Source: Oceanimonas pelagia
GTDB lineage: Bacteria > Pseudomonadota > Gammaproteobacteria > Enterobacterales > Aeromonadaceae
DNA: 64,000 bases
Direction: 5' to 3'
Assembly: GCF_030849025.1 (NCBI RefSeq)
Contig: NZ_CP118224.1
Location: 2,216,001 to 2,280,000 of the forward strand
A program made the translations under genes and the position numbers. This document shows, in pieces, positions 42,548 through 52,012 of this stretch. Under the pieces are notes generated by a model. The model saw only the letters and a list, made by a program, of their open reading frames with translations. It had not been told where the DNA came from and searched no databases. How positions within the stretch are numbered: position 1 is the stretch's first letter; each line of letters begins with the position of its first letter.

Positions 42548-42575
42548 CCTATGCCCCACTGAAATGGGGCATAGG
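42548..42575 (+). terminator. Hairpin after rdgC
   Basis: A perfect 11-bp stem CCTATGCCCCA/TGGGGCATAGG with a 6-nt loop begins 26 bases after the rdgC stop. No T-tract follows, so it may be an mRNA 3'-end stabiliser rather than an intrinsic terminator. Confidence 0.5.
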
Positions 42576-42710
42576 ACCGCCCTCCTATGACCAAAGCTGT
42601 CCCACGGGTTCCGTTTTTCGGCCCGTTTCTGCCCGTTTTCACCGGCAGCGACGGCTTCCTTCGCAGGTGAGTACTATGGTGCCACCATATTCCATGAAGG
42701 GAGCTTACCC

Positions 42711-43121
42711 ATGCGTCACTTTTCTTTTGCCGGCCTGCTGGGACTCTTGTGGCTGGCCGCCGGCCCCGTTTCGGCCCATGACGACCACCGCTGGCAGCGC
42801 CATGAACATGGGCCGGATTATCGCGATCAATACTACCGGGAAGACCGCCGCCATCGCCTGCCCATTACCACGGTGGCCGAGGCCCGCCGGCTGGCGGACG
42901 ACAGCCGCATTATTCTTTCCGGCCATATCGTGCGCCGGCTGGATGACGACGAATTTCTGTTCCGCGACGGCACCGGCACCATCAGAATCGAAATGGACGA
43001 GGACGACTGGCGCAGACTGCGCCGCCATCGCCGGGGCGAAATCCTGATCTGGGCCGAGGTGGAGCGGAAAAAACGCCGGGTGAAACTGGAGGTAGAGCGG
43101 GTGCGGCCGGCCTGGCGGTAA
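42711..43121 (+). CDS. Periplasmic BOF-domain protein (YgiW/YdeI family)
   Basis: The 136-residue product has a signal peptide (MRHFSFAGLLGLLWLAAGPVSA, cleavage near residue 22), a His/Arg/Asp-rich linker (about 23-50) and a BOF domain (TTVAEARRLADDSRIILSGHIVRRLDDDEFLFRDGTGTIRIEMD). The YgiW/YdeI proteins are small periplasmic OB-fold proteins linked to stress and antimicrobial-peptide tolerance. The charged linker is longer than in YgiW. AAGGGAG precedes the ATG. Confidence 0.85.
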   Translation: MRHFSFAGLLGLLWLAAGPVSAHDDHRWQRHEHGPDYRDQYYREDRRHRLPITTVAEARRLADDSRIILSGHIVRRLDDDEFLFRDGTGTIRIEMDEDDWRRLRRHRRGEILIWAEVERKKRRVKLEVERVRPAWR

Positions 43122-43215
43122 CCATCACTCGAAATCAGCGGCCCGAGGGAGTAAAATGCCGGCCCCGGCCGCCATCAGGTGGCGGCCTGCTGACCTGACA
43201 TCAGACGAGACTTCC

Positions 43216-44845
<1,630 letters not shown>

Positions 44846-44846
44846 C

Positions 44847-44871
44847 ACAACCGGCCGTCATGGCCGGTTGT
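44847..44871. terminator. Terminator between yfhL and emrD
   Basis: ACAACCGGCC/GGCCGGTTGT with a short loop and TTCGTTCT after it lies between convergent genes, 1 base after yfhL and 10 before the emrD stop. Confidence 0.7.
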
Positions 44872-44881
44872 TCGTTCTGGC

Positions 44882-46072
44882 TTACACTCCGGGCTCGGGC
44901 AGGGCTTCATCGGCGGGCAGCAGAAACCACACCACCAGCCCGGCACAGGCCAGCAACAGTCCGCCCAGTACCGGCTGATTCATTTGCGGCAAAGCCCCCT
45001 GGCCCAGCAGGAACAGACCACCACCCAGATTGGCGCAGCCGCCCAGCAAGGCACCGGCGGTGCCGCTGTGTTGCGGAAACGGCGACACCGCGGCGGAGGT
45101 GGCCACCGGAAACAGCAAACCGGCGCCGGCAAAATACAGGCCGCCTCCGGCCACCAGCCCCGCCAGTGCCCATTGCCCGGAAAAACTGCCTGCCAGCACC
45201 AGCAGCGCGCCACTCACCAGCCCCAGGCTGGCCCAGGCCTGCATCCGCCGCACCGACCAGCTAGACGCCTTGCAGGAGGCCAGCATGGCGCCGCCAAAGT
45301 ACAGCGGCAGCGGCAGAATAAACAGCAGGCTGATCTGGGTACTGGTCAGCTGATGCCGTGCGGCCAGCACACTGAACACCGCCTCATACAGAATGAGGCC
45401 GGCAAAGGTAGCGATCAGCATGCCCAGCTGACGGCGAAAACCGCCGTGATGCAGCACATGCTGATAGGCAGGCAGCATGGGTTGCACGTGGCGCCGCTCC
45501 ACCGGCAGGGTCTCCCGAAACCACACCACCATCACCAGCAGGATCACCAGTCCCAGTCCCAGCAAAAAGCCGTACATGGACTGCCAGCCATAATGCTGGT
45601 TGAGCCAGCCCCCGGCCAGGGGCGCCAGCAAGGGCGCCAGCATGATGCCCATGGACACATAGCCGTTGTAACGCACCAGCTCGGCGCCCTCAAAGCGATC
45701 CCGCATCAGGCTGCGGCACAGGCTGCCGGCGGCCGCCGTGCCGGCGCCCTGCACAAAACTGCCCAGCAGCAGCATGGAATACACCGGCACCAGCAGGATC
45801 AGCACCGAGCCCAGCACATAGATAGCCAGGCCGGCCAGCAGCACGGGGCGACGGCCATGGCGATCCGACAGAGGGCCATAGATAAACTGAAACAGGCCAT
45901 AGGGCACCAGATAAAATCCCATCACCAGCGGCAGCGCCTGGCCGCTCACCTGCAGGGCCTCGGCCATGTCGCCCATGGCGGGTACATAAAGGGTTTGGGT
46001 CATCTGACCCGTGGCCACCATCAGCACGGTCAGCAGCACCAGGGACAAGCCGGACATGGTCACTCTCTTCAC
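44882..46072 (-). CDS. emrD: EmrD-like multidrug efflux MFS transporter
   Basis: The 396-residue product has twelve membrane spans and is collinear with E. coli EmrD (394 aa). Shared segments include VATGQMTQTLYVPAMGDMA, the loop YGPLSDRHGRRPVLLAG, SMGIMLAPLLAPLAGGWL and LLFPVATSAAVSPFPQHSGTAGALLGG. EmrD exports uncouplers and amphipathic drugs by proton antiport. A neighbouring Bcr/CflA-type function cannot be fully excluded. It is convergent with yfhL. Confidence 0.85.
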   Translation of the reverse strand: MKRVTMSGLSLVLLTVLMVATGQMTQTLYVPAMGDMAEALQVSGQALPLVMGFYLVPYGLFQFIYGPLSDRHGRRPVLLAGLAIYVLGSVLILLVPVYSMLLLGSFVQGAGTAAAGSLCRSLMRDRFEGAELVRYNGYVSMGIMLAPLLAPLAGGWLNQHYGWQSMYGFLLGLGLVILLVMVVWFRETLPVERRHVQPMLPAYQHVLHHGGFRRQLGMLIATFAGLILYEAVFSVLAARHQLTSTQISLLFILPLPLYFGGAMLASCKASSWSVRRMQAWASLGLVSGALLVLAGSFSGQWALAGLVAGGGLYFAGAGLLFPVATSAAVSPFPQHSGTAGALLGGCANLGGGLFLLGQGALPQMNQPVLGGLLLACAGLVVWFLLPADEALPEPGV

Positions 46073-46171
46073 AAAAACAGGCAGGGAATATGATCCATAT
46101 CATAGAGAGTGGAGAGATCTGCTGGCAATCGAGATTCATGCGAGGTTTTATAATGGCCAGACCCAGTTTTT

Positions 46172-46678
46172 CTAATCGAACCGGTAGCGATAGCTGATGC
46201 CCCAGGAGGTAAGGCCGTCGTTGGGCTTTTTCAGCCCGCCGTTGGACAAATGCCAGGCCTCCAGCGCCAGGCTGTGCCGGCCCATGGCCACCCCCAGACC
46301 GGCACGGGAATTGAACTGCAAGCGGGTGGACAACTGCCGGGAGCCCAGCTGCTCCTGATTGATCCAGGCCGGCCCCACGCCGGCATAGGCCAGGGGCCTG
46401 AGCCCGGGCTGACTGCCTTTGTAAACCAGCCCCGGCACCAGACTGAACTGGGCCAGCCCGTCCCGCTCCAGGGTCCAGTAACTGCCGTCCAGGTTCAGTG
46501 CAAAATCCAGCCCTCCACCTTGCAGTTGCCGCCATTCTCGCAGCCACTGCGCCCCCAGGGTGTAGCGTTCGGCATCGTCGCCATGACCGGTCGAAACCAC
46601 CACAGCCGGCTCGCCGTGCAGGATGGCCGGCCAGATTAAGAGCAGCATCAGCCACAACCCCGTCGCTTCCCTCTTCAT
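46172..46678 (-). CDS. pagL: Lipid A 3-O-deacylase PagL
   Basis: The 168-residue product has a signal peptide (about residues 1-22) and alternating amphipathic strands ending in YRYRF, typical of a small outer-membrane beta-barrel. The PagL active-site segment WHLSNGGLKKPNDG contains the catalytic His and Ser (HxSN). It removes the 3-O acyl chain from lipid A at the cell surface and reduces endotoxicity. It is divergent from suhB and has no obvious PhoP box in the short upstream region. Confidence 0.85.
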   Translation of the reverse strand: MKREATGLWLMLLLIWPAILHGEPAVVVSTGHGDDAERYTLGAQWLREWRQLQGGGLDFALNLDGSYWTLERDGLAQFSLVPGLVYKGSQPGLRPLAYAGVGPAWINQEQLGSRQLSTRLQFNSRAGLGVAMGRHSLALEAWHLSNGGLKKPNDGLTSWGISYRYRFD

Positions 46679-46733
46679 GCCGGCCTACCTCTTACCACAA
46701 GCCTGGTTAAATTTTAGCCACACATTTTATCCC

Positions 46734-46761
46734 TTGCCTGCTTCAGGGACGCTGGTATAAT
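46734..46761 (+). promoter_or_regulatory. suhB promoter
   Basis: TTGCCT (46734-46739) and TATAAT (46756-46761) are separated by 16 bp. TGG precedes the consensus -10, giving an extended -10. It lies about 45 bases before the suhB start. Confidence 0.85.
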
Positions 46762-46805
46762 TCGCGCTCGAATTTTGTTCTTTAACATCAAGTGGGTCTT
46801 CTCAT

Positions 46806-47609
46806 ATGCATCCGATGCTGAATATTGCGGTGCGCGCTGCGCGTAACGCCGGTCAGGTTATCGTCAAGGGTTTTGCCAACCCGGACAATCTGGAAACGCG
46901 CCAAAAAGGCCAGAATGATTTCGTAACCAATGTCGATCTTGACGCGGAAAGCGCCGTAATAAACACCATTCGCAAGTCTTACCCCGAGCACACCATCATT
47001 GGTGAGGAGTGTGGCGAGCTGACTGGCAGCAACCCCGATTACCAGTGGATCATCGACCCCCTTGATGGCACCACCAACTTCATGAAGGGCATTCCCCACT
47101 TTGCCGTGTCCATTGCCCTGCGGGTAAAGGGCCGCACCGAGCAGGCCGTGATTTACGATCCCATCCGTGACGAGCTGTTCACCGCCAGCCGCGGCGCCGG
47201 CGCCCAGCTTAACGGCTACCGCATTCGTACCGGCAAGGCCAAGGATCTGACCAACACCGTGCTGGCCACCGGCTTTCCGTTCAAGCAAAAGCACCAGGCC
47301 GATGCCTACCTGGCCATGTTCAAGGACATGTTCGTACAGTGCGCCGACATTCGCCGAGCCGGTGCCGCCAGTCTGGATCTGGCCTATGTGGCCGCCGGCC
47401 GGGTAGACGGTTACTGGGAGCTGGGCCTCAAGCCCTGGGACACCGCCGCCGGCAGCCTGATCGCCCGGGAAGCCGGCGCCATCGTCACCGACTTTGTGGG
47501 TGGCCACAACTTTGACCGCAGCGGCAATGTGGTCTGTGCCAACCCCAAGGTACTGAAGGTGATGCTGTCCACCATTCGCGAGCACCTGCCCGAGTCCCTG
47601 GCCAACTAA
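46806..47609 (+). CDS. suhB: Inositol-1-monophosphatase SuhB / transcription antitermination factor
   Basis: The 267-residue product begins MHPMLNIAVRAARNAGQVI, as in E. coli SuhB. It has the metal-binding motifs IIGEECGE, IDPLDGTTNF and KPWDTAAGSLIAREAG. It hydrolyses inositol monophosphates and, in gammaproteobacteria, joins the Nus complex that supports rRNA transcription. The size matches the family. A strong promoter and terminator make it monocistronic. Confidence 0.97.
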   Translation: MHPMLNIAVRAARNAGQVIVKGFANPDNLETRQKGQNDFVTNVDLDAESAVINTIRKSYPEHTIIGEECGELTGSNPDYQWIIDPLDGTTNFMKGIPHFAVSIALRVKGRTEQAVIYDPIRDELFTASRGAGAQLNGYRIRTGKAKDLTNTVLATGFPFKQKHQADAYLAMFKDMFVQCADIRRAGAASLDLAYVAAGRVDGYWELGLKPWDTAAGSLIAREAGAIVTDFVGGHNFDRSGNVVCANPKVLKVMLSTIREHLPESLAN

Positions 47610-47631
47610 ACCAGGCCAGCAATCAATACCG

Positions 47632-47659
47632 AGCCCCGCCACCGTGCGGGGCTTTTTTA
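47632..47659 (+). terminator. suhB terminator
   Basis: AGCCCCGC/GCGGGGCT with a 6-nt loop followed by TTTTTTAT, 22 bases after the suhB stop. Confidence 0.93.
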
Positions 47660-47671
47660 TGCCTGTGAAAT

Positions 47672-47732
47672 GTGAGACGTGAGACGTGAGACGTGTGGAG
47701 TGTGGAGTGCCCCCGATTGGAGTGCCCCCGAT
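47672..47732. repeat. Tandem short repeats abutting the IS element
   Basis: GTGAGAC is repeated three times (47672-47690). TGTGGAG is then repeated, followed by two adjacent exact copies of TGGAGTGCCCCCGAT (47703-47717 and 47718-47732). The second of these is the outer part of the IS left inverted repeat. Confidence 0.8.
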
Positions 47733-47748
47733 AAAGTAGACACTTAAG

Positions 47749-48558
47749 TTAAGCGGCAGCTGCGTAGGCATCGGGAGTCATCCCTCCCAGCGCCATGTGG
47801 CGCCGCACTTTCGGGTAATACTCGTCTGTATAATACCGGACTTCATCTGCCATTTCGTCTCTTCCGAGCACGCCCAGAGGGCGAGTCCACTCCTTCTTGA
47901 GTAGCGCGAAGAAGCTTTCCGAACAGGCGTTATCCCAGCAGTTACCTCGGCGTGACATGCTGATGGTGATTCCCCGTGTATTCAGCCATCTCATCACCTC
48001 TCCGTTGCGATACTGACTCCCTTGGTCCGAGTGGAACAACAGCTGTTTCCCATCTGGCCGCTGATGTTGCCATGCCTGCTCAAGGGCCTCCAGCACCAGT
48101 TGGGCGCTATTGATGGCACCCATGGCTCGGCCCACCACGCGGCGTGTGCCCAGGTCTAGGACTGCTGCGATGTAGAGCCAGCCTTCACTGCACCGGATTT
48201 GGGTGATATCTGATACCCAAACTCGGTTCGCTGAACCCACCGAGAACTGGCGATTCAACAGATTCGGTAACACAGGCAAGGACGATGTTGGCTTTTGATA
48301 TCCTGCTTTAGGAGCCGTGCATGAACGATAACCAGCGTCTCTCAGCAAGCGCTGAACCTGGTTCTTGCCGCAGCAGAACCCGGCATCCCGTGCTTCCAGC
48401 CACAGCTTGCGATAACCCGGCACATTCTTCAGTTGCCTGGCTCGCTCGAGCAGGAAGGTGTTCAGCGTCCGTCGCTCGATGGCACGCGCCCCCGGAGAGT
48501 GTTGACGTGTTCGCCAGCGATAATATCCCGCTCGTGACACGTCGAGTACTTCACACAT
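47749..48558 (-). CDS. IS3-family transposase OrfB (DDE integrase-type)
   Basis: The 269-residue frame from ATG 48558 has the integrase-core DDE catalytic residues: Asp in WVSDITQI, Asp in LLFHSDQGSQY and Glu in CSESFFALLKKEW. An N-terminal HTH_21-like segment precedes them. The same frame stays open upstream without an ATG, encoding FAFIEAHRSQRWRVSI before the first Met. This indicates that the active transposase is an OrfA-OrfB fusion made by frameshifting. No internal stop was seen, so the IS may be active. Confidence 0.93.
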   Translation of the reverse strand: MCEVLDVSRAGYYRWRTRQHSPGARAIERRTLNTFLLERARQLKNVPGYRKLWLEARDAGFCCGKNQVQRLLRDAGYRSCTAPKAGYQKPTSSLPVLPNLLNRQFSVGSANRVWVSDITQIRCSEGWLYIAAVLDLGTRRVVGRAMGAINSAQLVLEALEQAWQHQRPDGKQLLFHSDQGSQYRNGEVMRWLNTRGITISMSRRGNCWDNACSESFFALLKKEWTRPLGVLGRDEMADEVRYYTDEYYPKVRRHMALGGMTPDAYAAAA

Positions 48559-48608
48559 TATCGAGACCCGCCAGCGTTGACTTCGGTGGGCCTCGATAAA
48601 GGCAAACC

Positions 48609-48926
48609 TTACTTGCCGTGCTTGGCGAAGTACTCTTGCGCCTTTTTTAGGATTTCGTTCTCCAGCTCTTTCCGCTCAAGCTGCTTCTTCAGCCGAGCTA
48701 CCTCGCGCTCCAGCTCCTGCAGGCTTTTTTCTGGTCCGGTGTTTTCAACGGCTTTGTCGGATGATTTCTTGGTCATGCTCCACTCTCTACGCCAGCGACT
48801 CAATTGGTTAGGATGGATCCCAAGTCTGCCAGCAAGCTGAGCTTGTGTCTCTGTGGTGGAGAGCGAGGCCTCGACGGCCTCACGTTTGAATGCATCGCTA
48901 AAGCGACGGTGGGGTTTGTATTTCAT
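48609..48926 (-). CDS. IS3-family transposase OrfA
   Basis: The 105-residue product has a helix-turn-helix near residues 20-45 (TQAQLAGRLGIHPNQLSRWRREW) and a C-terminal leucine zipper (LQELEREVARLKKQLERKELENEILKKAQEY). Both are standard for IS3-family OrfA. Near its end the codons CTA AAA AAG contain the slippery heptamer A AAA AAG (minus strand of 48642-48648). A -1 slip there joins the orfB frame. Confidence 0.92.
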   Translation of the reverse strand: MKYKPHRRFSDAFKREAVEASLSTTETQAQLAGRLGIHPNQLSRWRREWSMTKKSSDKAVENTGPEKSLQELEREVARLKKQLERKELENEILKKAQEYFAKHGK

Positions 48927-48974
48927 AACACCTTCTCATCTAATGAAGGTGTCTACTTTTCTCGGGCCAGTCCA

Positions 48975-49184
48975 CCATTATGGGCCGCCCAGTGCACCGG
49001 GGAGCAACCACCTTCACCATAAAGATGGTGAGTTAACGTCGTTTATCACCGTCTGCAAATCACCCAGCTTCACTGCCTGCTGTTCCAGGCCAGCGCCTAT
49101 CCAGCAAACAAACAGGCTATCTTCACTACTCTGCCTCCTCCCCCTTACGTTTTTCCTCCAAGGTCTTCCATCTTCCACGCAATA
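48975..49184. other. Gap between the IS and the deaD terminator
   Basis: No gene is supported here. The stretch is pyrimidine-rich near 49120-49180 (runs of CCTCC and CTTCC), which may be a degenerate counterpart of the purine-rich repeats on the other side of the IS. Confidence 0.4.
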
Positions 49185-49216
49185 AAAAAGCCCGCCGGGA
49201 ACACCGGCGGGCTTTT
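49185..49216 (-). terminator. deaD terminator
   Basis: AAAAGCCCGCCGG/CCGGCGGGCTTTT with a 5-nt loop gives a T-run on the minus strand, about 20 bases after the deaD stop. Confidence 0.92.
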
Positions 49217-49236
49217 CAGTCAGCGAGAAACGGCGG

Positions 49237-51015
49237 TCAGCCGTTCAGGCGCTTGTCGTTGCGACGGGGGCGGAACTTGCCACGGTCACCGCCGCGGTCG
49301 TCCTTGTTGCGGAACTGGCGACGGGGCAGCGGGCCACCCTCGTATTTGGCCAGGTTCAGCGGACGCTGGCACACCCGCACCTTTTGCAGGATCTGCTGCA
49401 GCTCGGCGGGAATGCCCTCGGGCAGATCCACGGTAGAGAAATCGTCGTGGATCTGGATCTGGCCGATGTAACGGGACTCCAGATCCGCCTCGTTGGCAAT
49501 GGCACCCACCAGGTGGCCCGGCTTGACGCCGTGCACCCGGCCCACGTCGACGCGGAAGGTTTCCATGGTCACACCGGATACCTCATCCTTGCCGCCACGA
49601 CGGGGGCGCTCGCCACGCTCGGGGCGATCACTGCGCTCAAAGCGCTCACGGCTTTCACGCACGTCGGGGCGACGGGCCGCCATCGGCTTGTCTTCCACGA
49701 ACAGCGGGCGATCGCCTTGCAGCAGGCGGGCCAGACCGGCGGCCAGGGCGGCGGTGTCCATGCCATCGGCCTGCAGCTCGTTGACCATTTCCACAAACGG
49801 CGCCAGCGCCTTTTCGTCGGCGTCCACGCTGGTGCGAATGCGGGCCTTGAAACGCTCGGCGCGGATCTTGTTGATCTCGGCGGCGGTGGGCATGCTCATT
49901 TCTTCGATGGGCTGGCGGGTGTGCCGCTCCAGGTTGTACAGGCTGCGCTTTTCACGGCCGGTCACAAACAGAATGGCGTCGCCTTCACGGCCGGCGCGAC
50001 CGGTACGGCCGATGCGGTGCACATAAGACTCGTTGTCGTGGGGCATGTCGTAGTTGATCACGTGGCTGATGCGCTCCACATCCAGACCACGGGCCACCAC
50101 ATCGGTGGCCACCAGAATGTTCAGGCGGCCGTTCTTCAGCCGATCCACCACTTTTTCCCGCAGCTTCTGGGGAATGTCGCCGTGCAGGGCTTCACAGGCA
50201 TGGCCTTCGCGGCTCATCAGCTCGGCCACGTCTTCGGCGTCCTTGCGGGTGCGCACAAAAACCAGGCAGGCGTCCATGTCTTCGGTTTCCACCAGACGGC
50301 ACAGGGCTTCCTGCTTGGGCATGCCACGCACGAACCAGTAACGCTGGCGAATGCTGGCGTTGGTGCGGGTCTTGTTGGCGATGCGCACTTCCTGCGGATC
50401 TTTCAGGTATTTCTGAGCCACGCGCTGAATGGCCGGTGGCATGGTGGCGGAGAACAGGGCGATCTGACGGGTCTCCGGAGTGTGCTCCAGAATCCATTCC
50501 ACGTCGTCGATAAAGCCCATGCGCAGCATTTCATCGGCTTCGTCCAGCACCAGCGCCTGCAGGCTGTCCAGCTTGAGGGTGCCGCGGCGCATGTGATCCA
50601 TGACCCGGCCGGGGGTGCCCACCACGATGTCGACACCGCGCTTGAGAGCACGGATCTGGCTGTCGTAGGCCTGGCCACCGTAGATGGACACGATGCGAAT
50701 GTCTTTCTGGTATTTAGCGTAGTTTTCAAAGGACTCGGCCACCTGAATGGCCAGCTCCCGGGTCGGGGCCAGCACCAGCACCTGCGGATAGGCGTTGCCA
50801 CCGCTGATGCGGCTCAGCATCGGCAGGGCAAAGGCGGCGGTCTTGCCGGTGCCGGTCTGGGCCAGACCCAGCACGTCGCGCCCGGTCAGCAGAGTCGGAA
50901 TGGCGGCGGCCTGAATGGCAGAAGGCTGCTCATAACCGGCATCGGTCAGAGCTTGAAGAACGGCAGGCGCCAGCCCGAGATCGGCAAAACCGGGTACTAC
51001 AGAGGTATTTGTCAT
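49237..51015 (-). CDS. deaD: ATP-dependent DEAD-box RNA helicase DeaD (CsdA)
   Basis: The 592-residue product has all DEAD-box motifs: the Q motif PSAIQAAAIP, AQTGTGKT, PTRELA, TPGRVMDH, DEAD, SAT, and HRIGRTGRAGR. It also has the DeaD-specific C-terminal RNA-binding domain (FRVDVGRVHGVKPGHLVGAIANEADLESRYIGQIQIHDDFSTVDLP) and a basic Arg/Gly tail. It remodels structured RNA in ribosome assembly and mRNA decay, especially in the cold. The leader before the start contains a hairpin (CTCACT-TCG-AGTGAG) consistent with a structured cold-shock leader. Confidence 0.96.
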   Translation of the reverse strand: MTNTSVVPGFADLGLAPAVLQALTDAGYEQPSAIQAAAIPTLLTGRDVLGLAQTGTGKTAAFALPMLSRISGGNAYPQVLVLAPTRELAIQVAESFENYAKYQKDIRIVSIYGGQAYDSQIRALKRGVDIVVGTPGRVMDHMRRGTLKLDSLQALVLDEADEMLRMGFIDDVEWILEHTPETRQIALFSATMPPAIQRVAQKYLKDPQEVRIANKTRTNASIRQRYWFVRGMPKQEALCRLVETEDMDACLVFVRTRKDAEDVAELMSREGHACEALHGDIPQKLREKVVDRLKNGRLNILVATDVVARGLDVERISHVINYDMPHDNESYVHRIGRTGRAGREGDAILFVTGREKRSLYNLERHTRQPIEEMSMPTAAEINKIRAERFKARIRTSVDADEKALAPFVEMVNELQADGMDTAALAAGLARLLQGDRPLFVEDKPMAARRPDVRESRERFERSDRPERGERPRRGGKDEVSGVTMETFRVDVGRVHGVKPGHLVGAIANEADLESRYIGQIQIHDDFSTVDLPEGIPAELQQILQKVRVCQRPLNLAKYEGGPLPRRQFRNKDDRGGDRGKFRPRRNDKRLNG

Positions 51016-51137
51016 TTAACAGTTCCGAAAAAATAAAATGTCGGCGGACTGATACAGTAAAAGGCCGGGAACAGCCCTACTCACTCGAAGTGAGGGCTTT
51101 CCTTCACACGAAAGGTGTCACACATGAATACACAAGG

Positions 51138-51563
51138 CTAATCTGGCCGTTTTTGTCTCAACACCGCCATGGTCAACCGGCTGGTACATACCAGGCGGTC
51201 ACGCTCGTCATGGATGTCGATCTGCCAGACTTGTGTCGTCGCGCCCAAATGGAGGGGACGTGCGGTTCCTGTTACCAGGCCGCTTCGTTTGGCGCGGACG
51301 TGATTTGCGTTAACTTCCTGCCCAACGCAATAAAAACCCGCTTCAACGCACATATTGGCAGCTATTGAACCCAGGGTCTCGGCAAACGCGACACTCGCGC
51401 CGCCATGCAACATGCCAAGAGGCTGATGAGTACGATGGTCTACCGGCATGGTACCGCGCAAATAATCGTGACCCACTTCACAAAAGGTCATGCCCAACTG
51501 GGCTGCGAGCGTATTCTCCGACAGTTGGTTCAAACTGTCCAGCGTAAATTCACGTTTCCACAT
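51138..51563 (-). CDS. menI: Hotdog thioesterase MenI (YdiI/EntH type)
   Basis: The 141-residue product matches the YdiI/YbdB family: MWKREFTLDSLNQLSE at the start, TMPVDHRTHQPLGMLHGGASVAFAETLGSIA with the catalytic Glu, EVNANHVR and PLHLGATTQVWQIDI. It hydrolyses acyl-CoA thioesters, with 1,4-dihydroxy-2-naphthoyl-CoA of menaquinone synthesis the physiological substrate of YdiI. Proximity to ydiJ, as in E. coli, supports YdiI rather than EntH. Upstream lies a repeat-rich gap. Confidence 0.88.
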   Translation of the reverse strand: MWKREFTLDSLNQLSENTLAAQLGMTFCEVGHDYLRGTMPVDHRTHQPLGMLHGGASVAFAETLGSIAANMCVEAGFYCVGQEVNANHVRAKRSGLVTGTARPLHLGATTQVWQIDIHDERDRLVCTSRLTMAVLRQKRPD

Positions 51564-51576
51564 ATTTAACTGCTCG

Positions 51577-51649
51577 GAACTGGGGATTAGTGATTGGAGA
51601 CTAAGAACAGGGCGTTCTAGTCCCTGGTCCCTATTCCCCAGTCCCTGTT
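51577..51649. repeat. Inverted degenerate intergenic repeat
   Basis: TAAGAACAGGG (51602-51612) pairs with CCCTGTTCTTA (51643-51653), and the preceding ACTGGGGA pairs with TCCCCAGT further in. The two arms are diverged copies of a short purine-rich unit facing a pyrimidine-rich unit. Confidence 0.55.
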
Positions 51650-51650
51650 C

Positions 51651-51896
51651 TTAACGTCGGCCTTTGATTTTGCCGACAATAAAGATCAGCAGCACGGCAC
51701 CTATCACCGACATCACCAAGGATCCGATCATGCCGGTAGCCGCCAGGCCCAGCAGGCGGAACAGCACACCGCCAAGAAAGCCGCCCACCAGGCCGACAAT
51801 GATGTTACCGAGCAGACCAAAACCGCCGCCTCGGGTCAGGTTGCCGGCGATCCAGCCGGCCAGGCCACCAATAATCAATCCCCAGAGTAATCCCAT
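51651..51896 (-). CDS. GlsB/YeaQ/YmgE-family small membrane protein
   Basis: The 81-residue product has three hydrophobic, Gly-rich spans (MGLLWGLIIGGLAGWIAGNL, GLLGNIIVGLVGGFLGGVLF and GMIGSLVMSVIGAVLLIFIVG) and a short basic end, the transglycosylase-associated-protein pattern. Members are stress-induced inner-membrane proteins of unknown mechanism. It lies between menI and ydiJ. The stop codon overlaps the arm of the inverted repeat. Confidence 0.9.
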   Translation of the reverse strand: MGLLWGLIIGGLAGWIAGNLTRGGGFGLLGNIIVGLVGGFLGGVLFRLLGLAATGMIGSLVMSVIGAVLLIFIVGKIKGRR

Positions 51897-51899
51897 ACA

Positions 51900-52012
51900 C
51901 GCTCCTTATCCCATTGGTGAGGGGTGAAGAGTAAGAGGTGAGGAGCACAACACCGAGTTGGCAGAGCCAGTGTGTTTCCCCTCACTCCTCACGCCTTTCC
52001 CTCACCTCAGCC
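51900..52012. repeat. Facing purine-/pyrimidine-rich repeats
   Basis: GGTGAGGGGTGAAGAGTAAG and GAGGTGAGGAG around 51915-51945 face CCCCTCACTCCTCACG and CCCTCACCTC around 51977-52009. The arrangement can fold back as a long imperfect hairpin between the GlsB-type gene and ydiJ. Confidence 0.6.

Larger units (their letters stand above)
47718..48974 (-). mobile_element. IS3-family insertion sequence
   Basis: The element is 1257 bp between imperfect 26-bp terminal inverted repeats (47718-47743 and 48949-48974). Both begin TGGA and share the internal end AAAGTAGACAC. It contains the two overlapping-frame genes orfA and orfB of the IS3 family, joined by a -1 frameshift site. No clear target-site duplication is visible: GAT precedes the left end and CCA follows the right. 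It lies in the gap between suhB and deaD and interrupts no gene. Confidence 0.9.

Noticed and set aside
45690-46655. 321-codon minus-strand frame spanning emrD and pagL
   Set aside because: Different frame from both recognised genes, rich in Arg/Gly/Ala, and it crosses two real genes.
47672-47690. GTGAGAC tandem repeats as a CRISPR array
   Set aside because: Units are about 7 bp and contiguous with no spacers.
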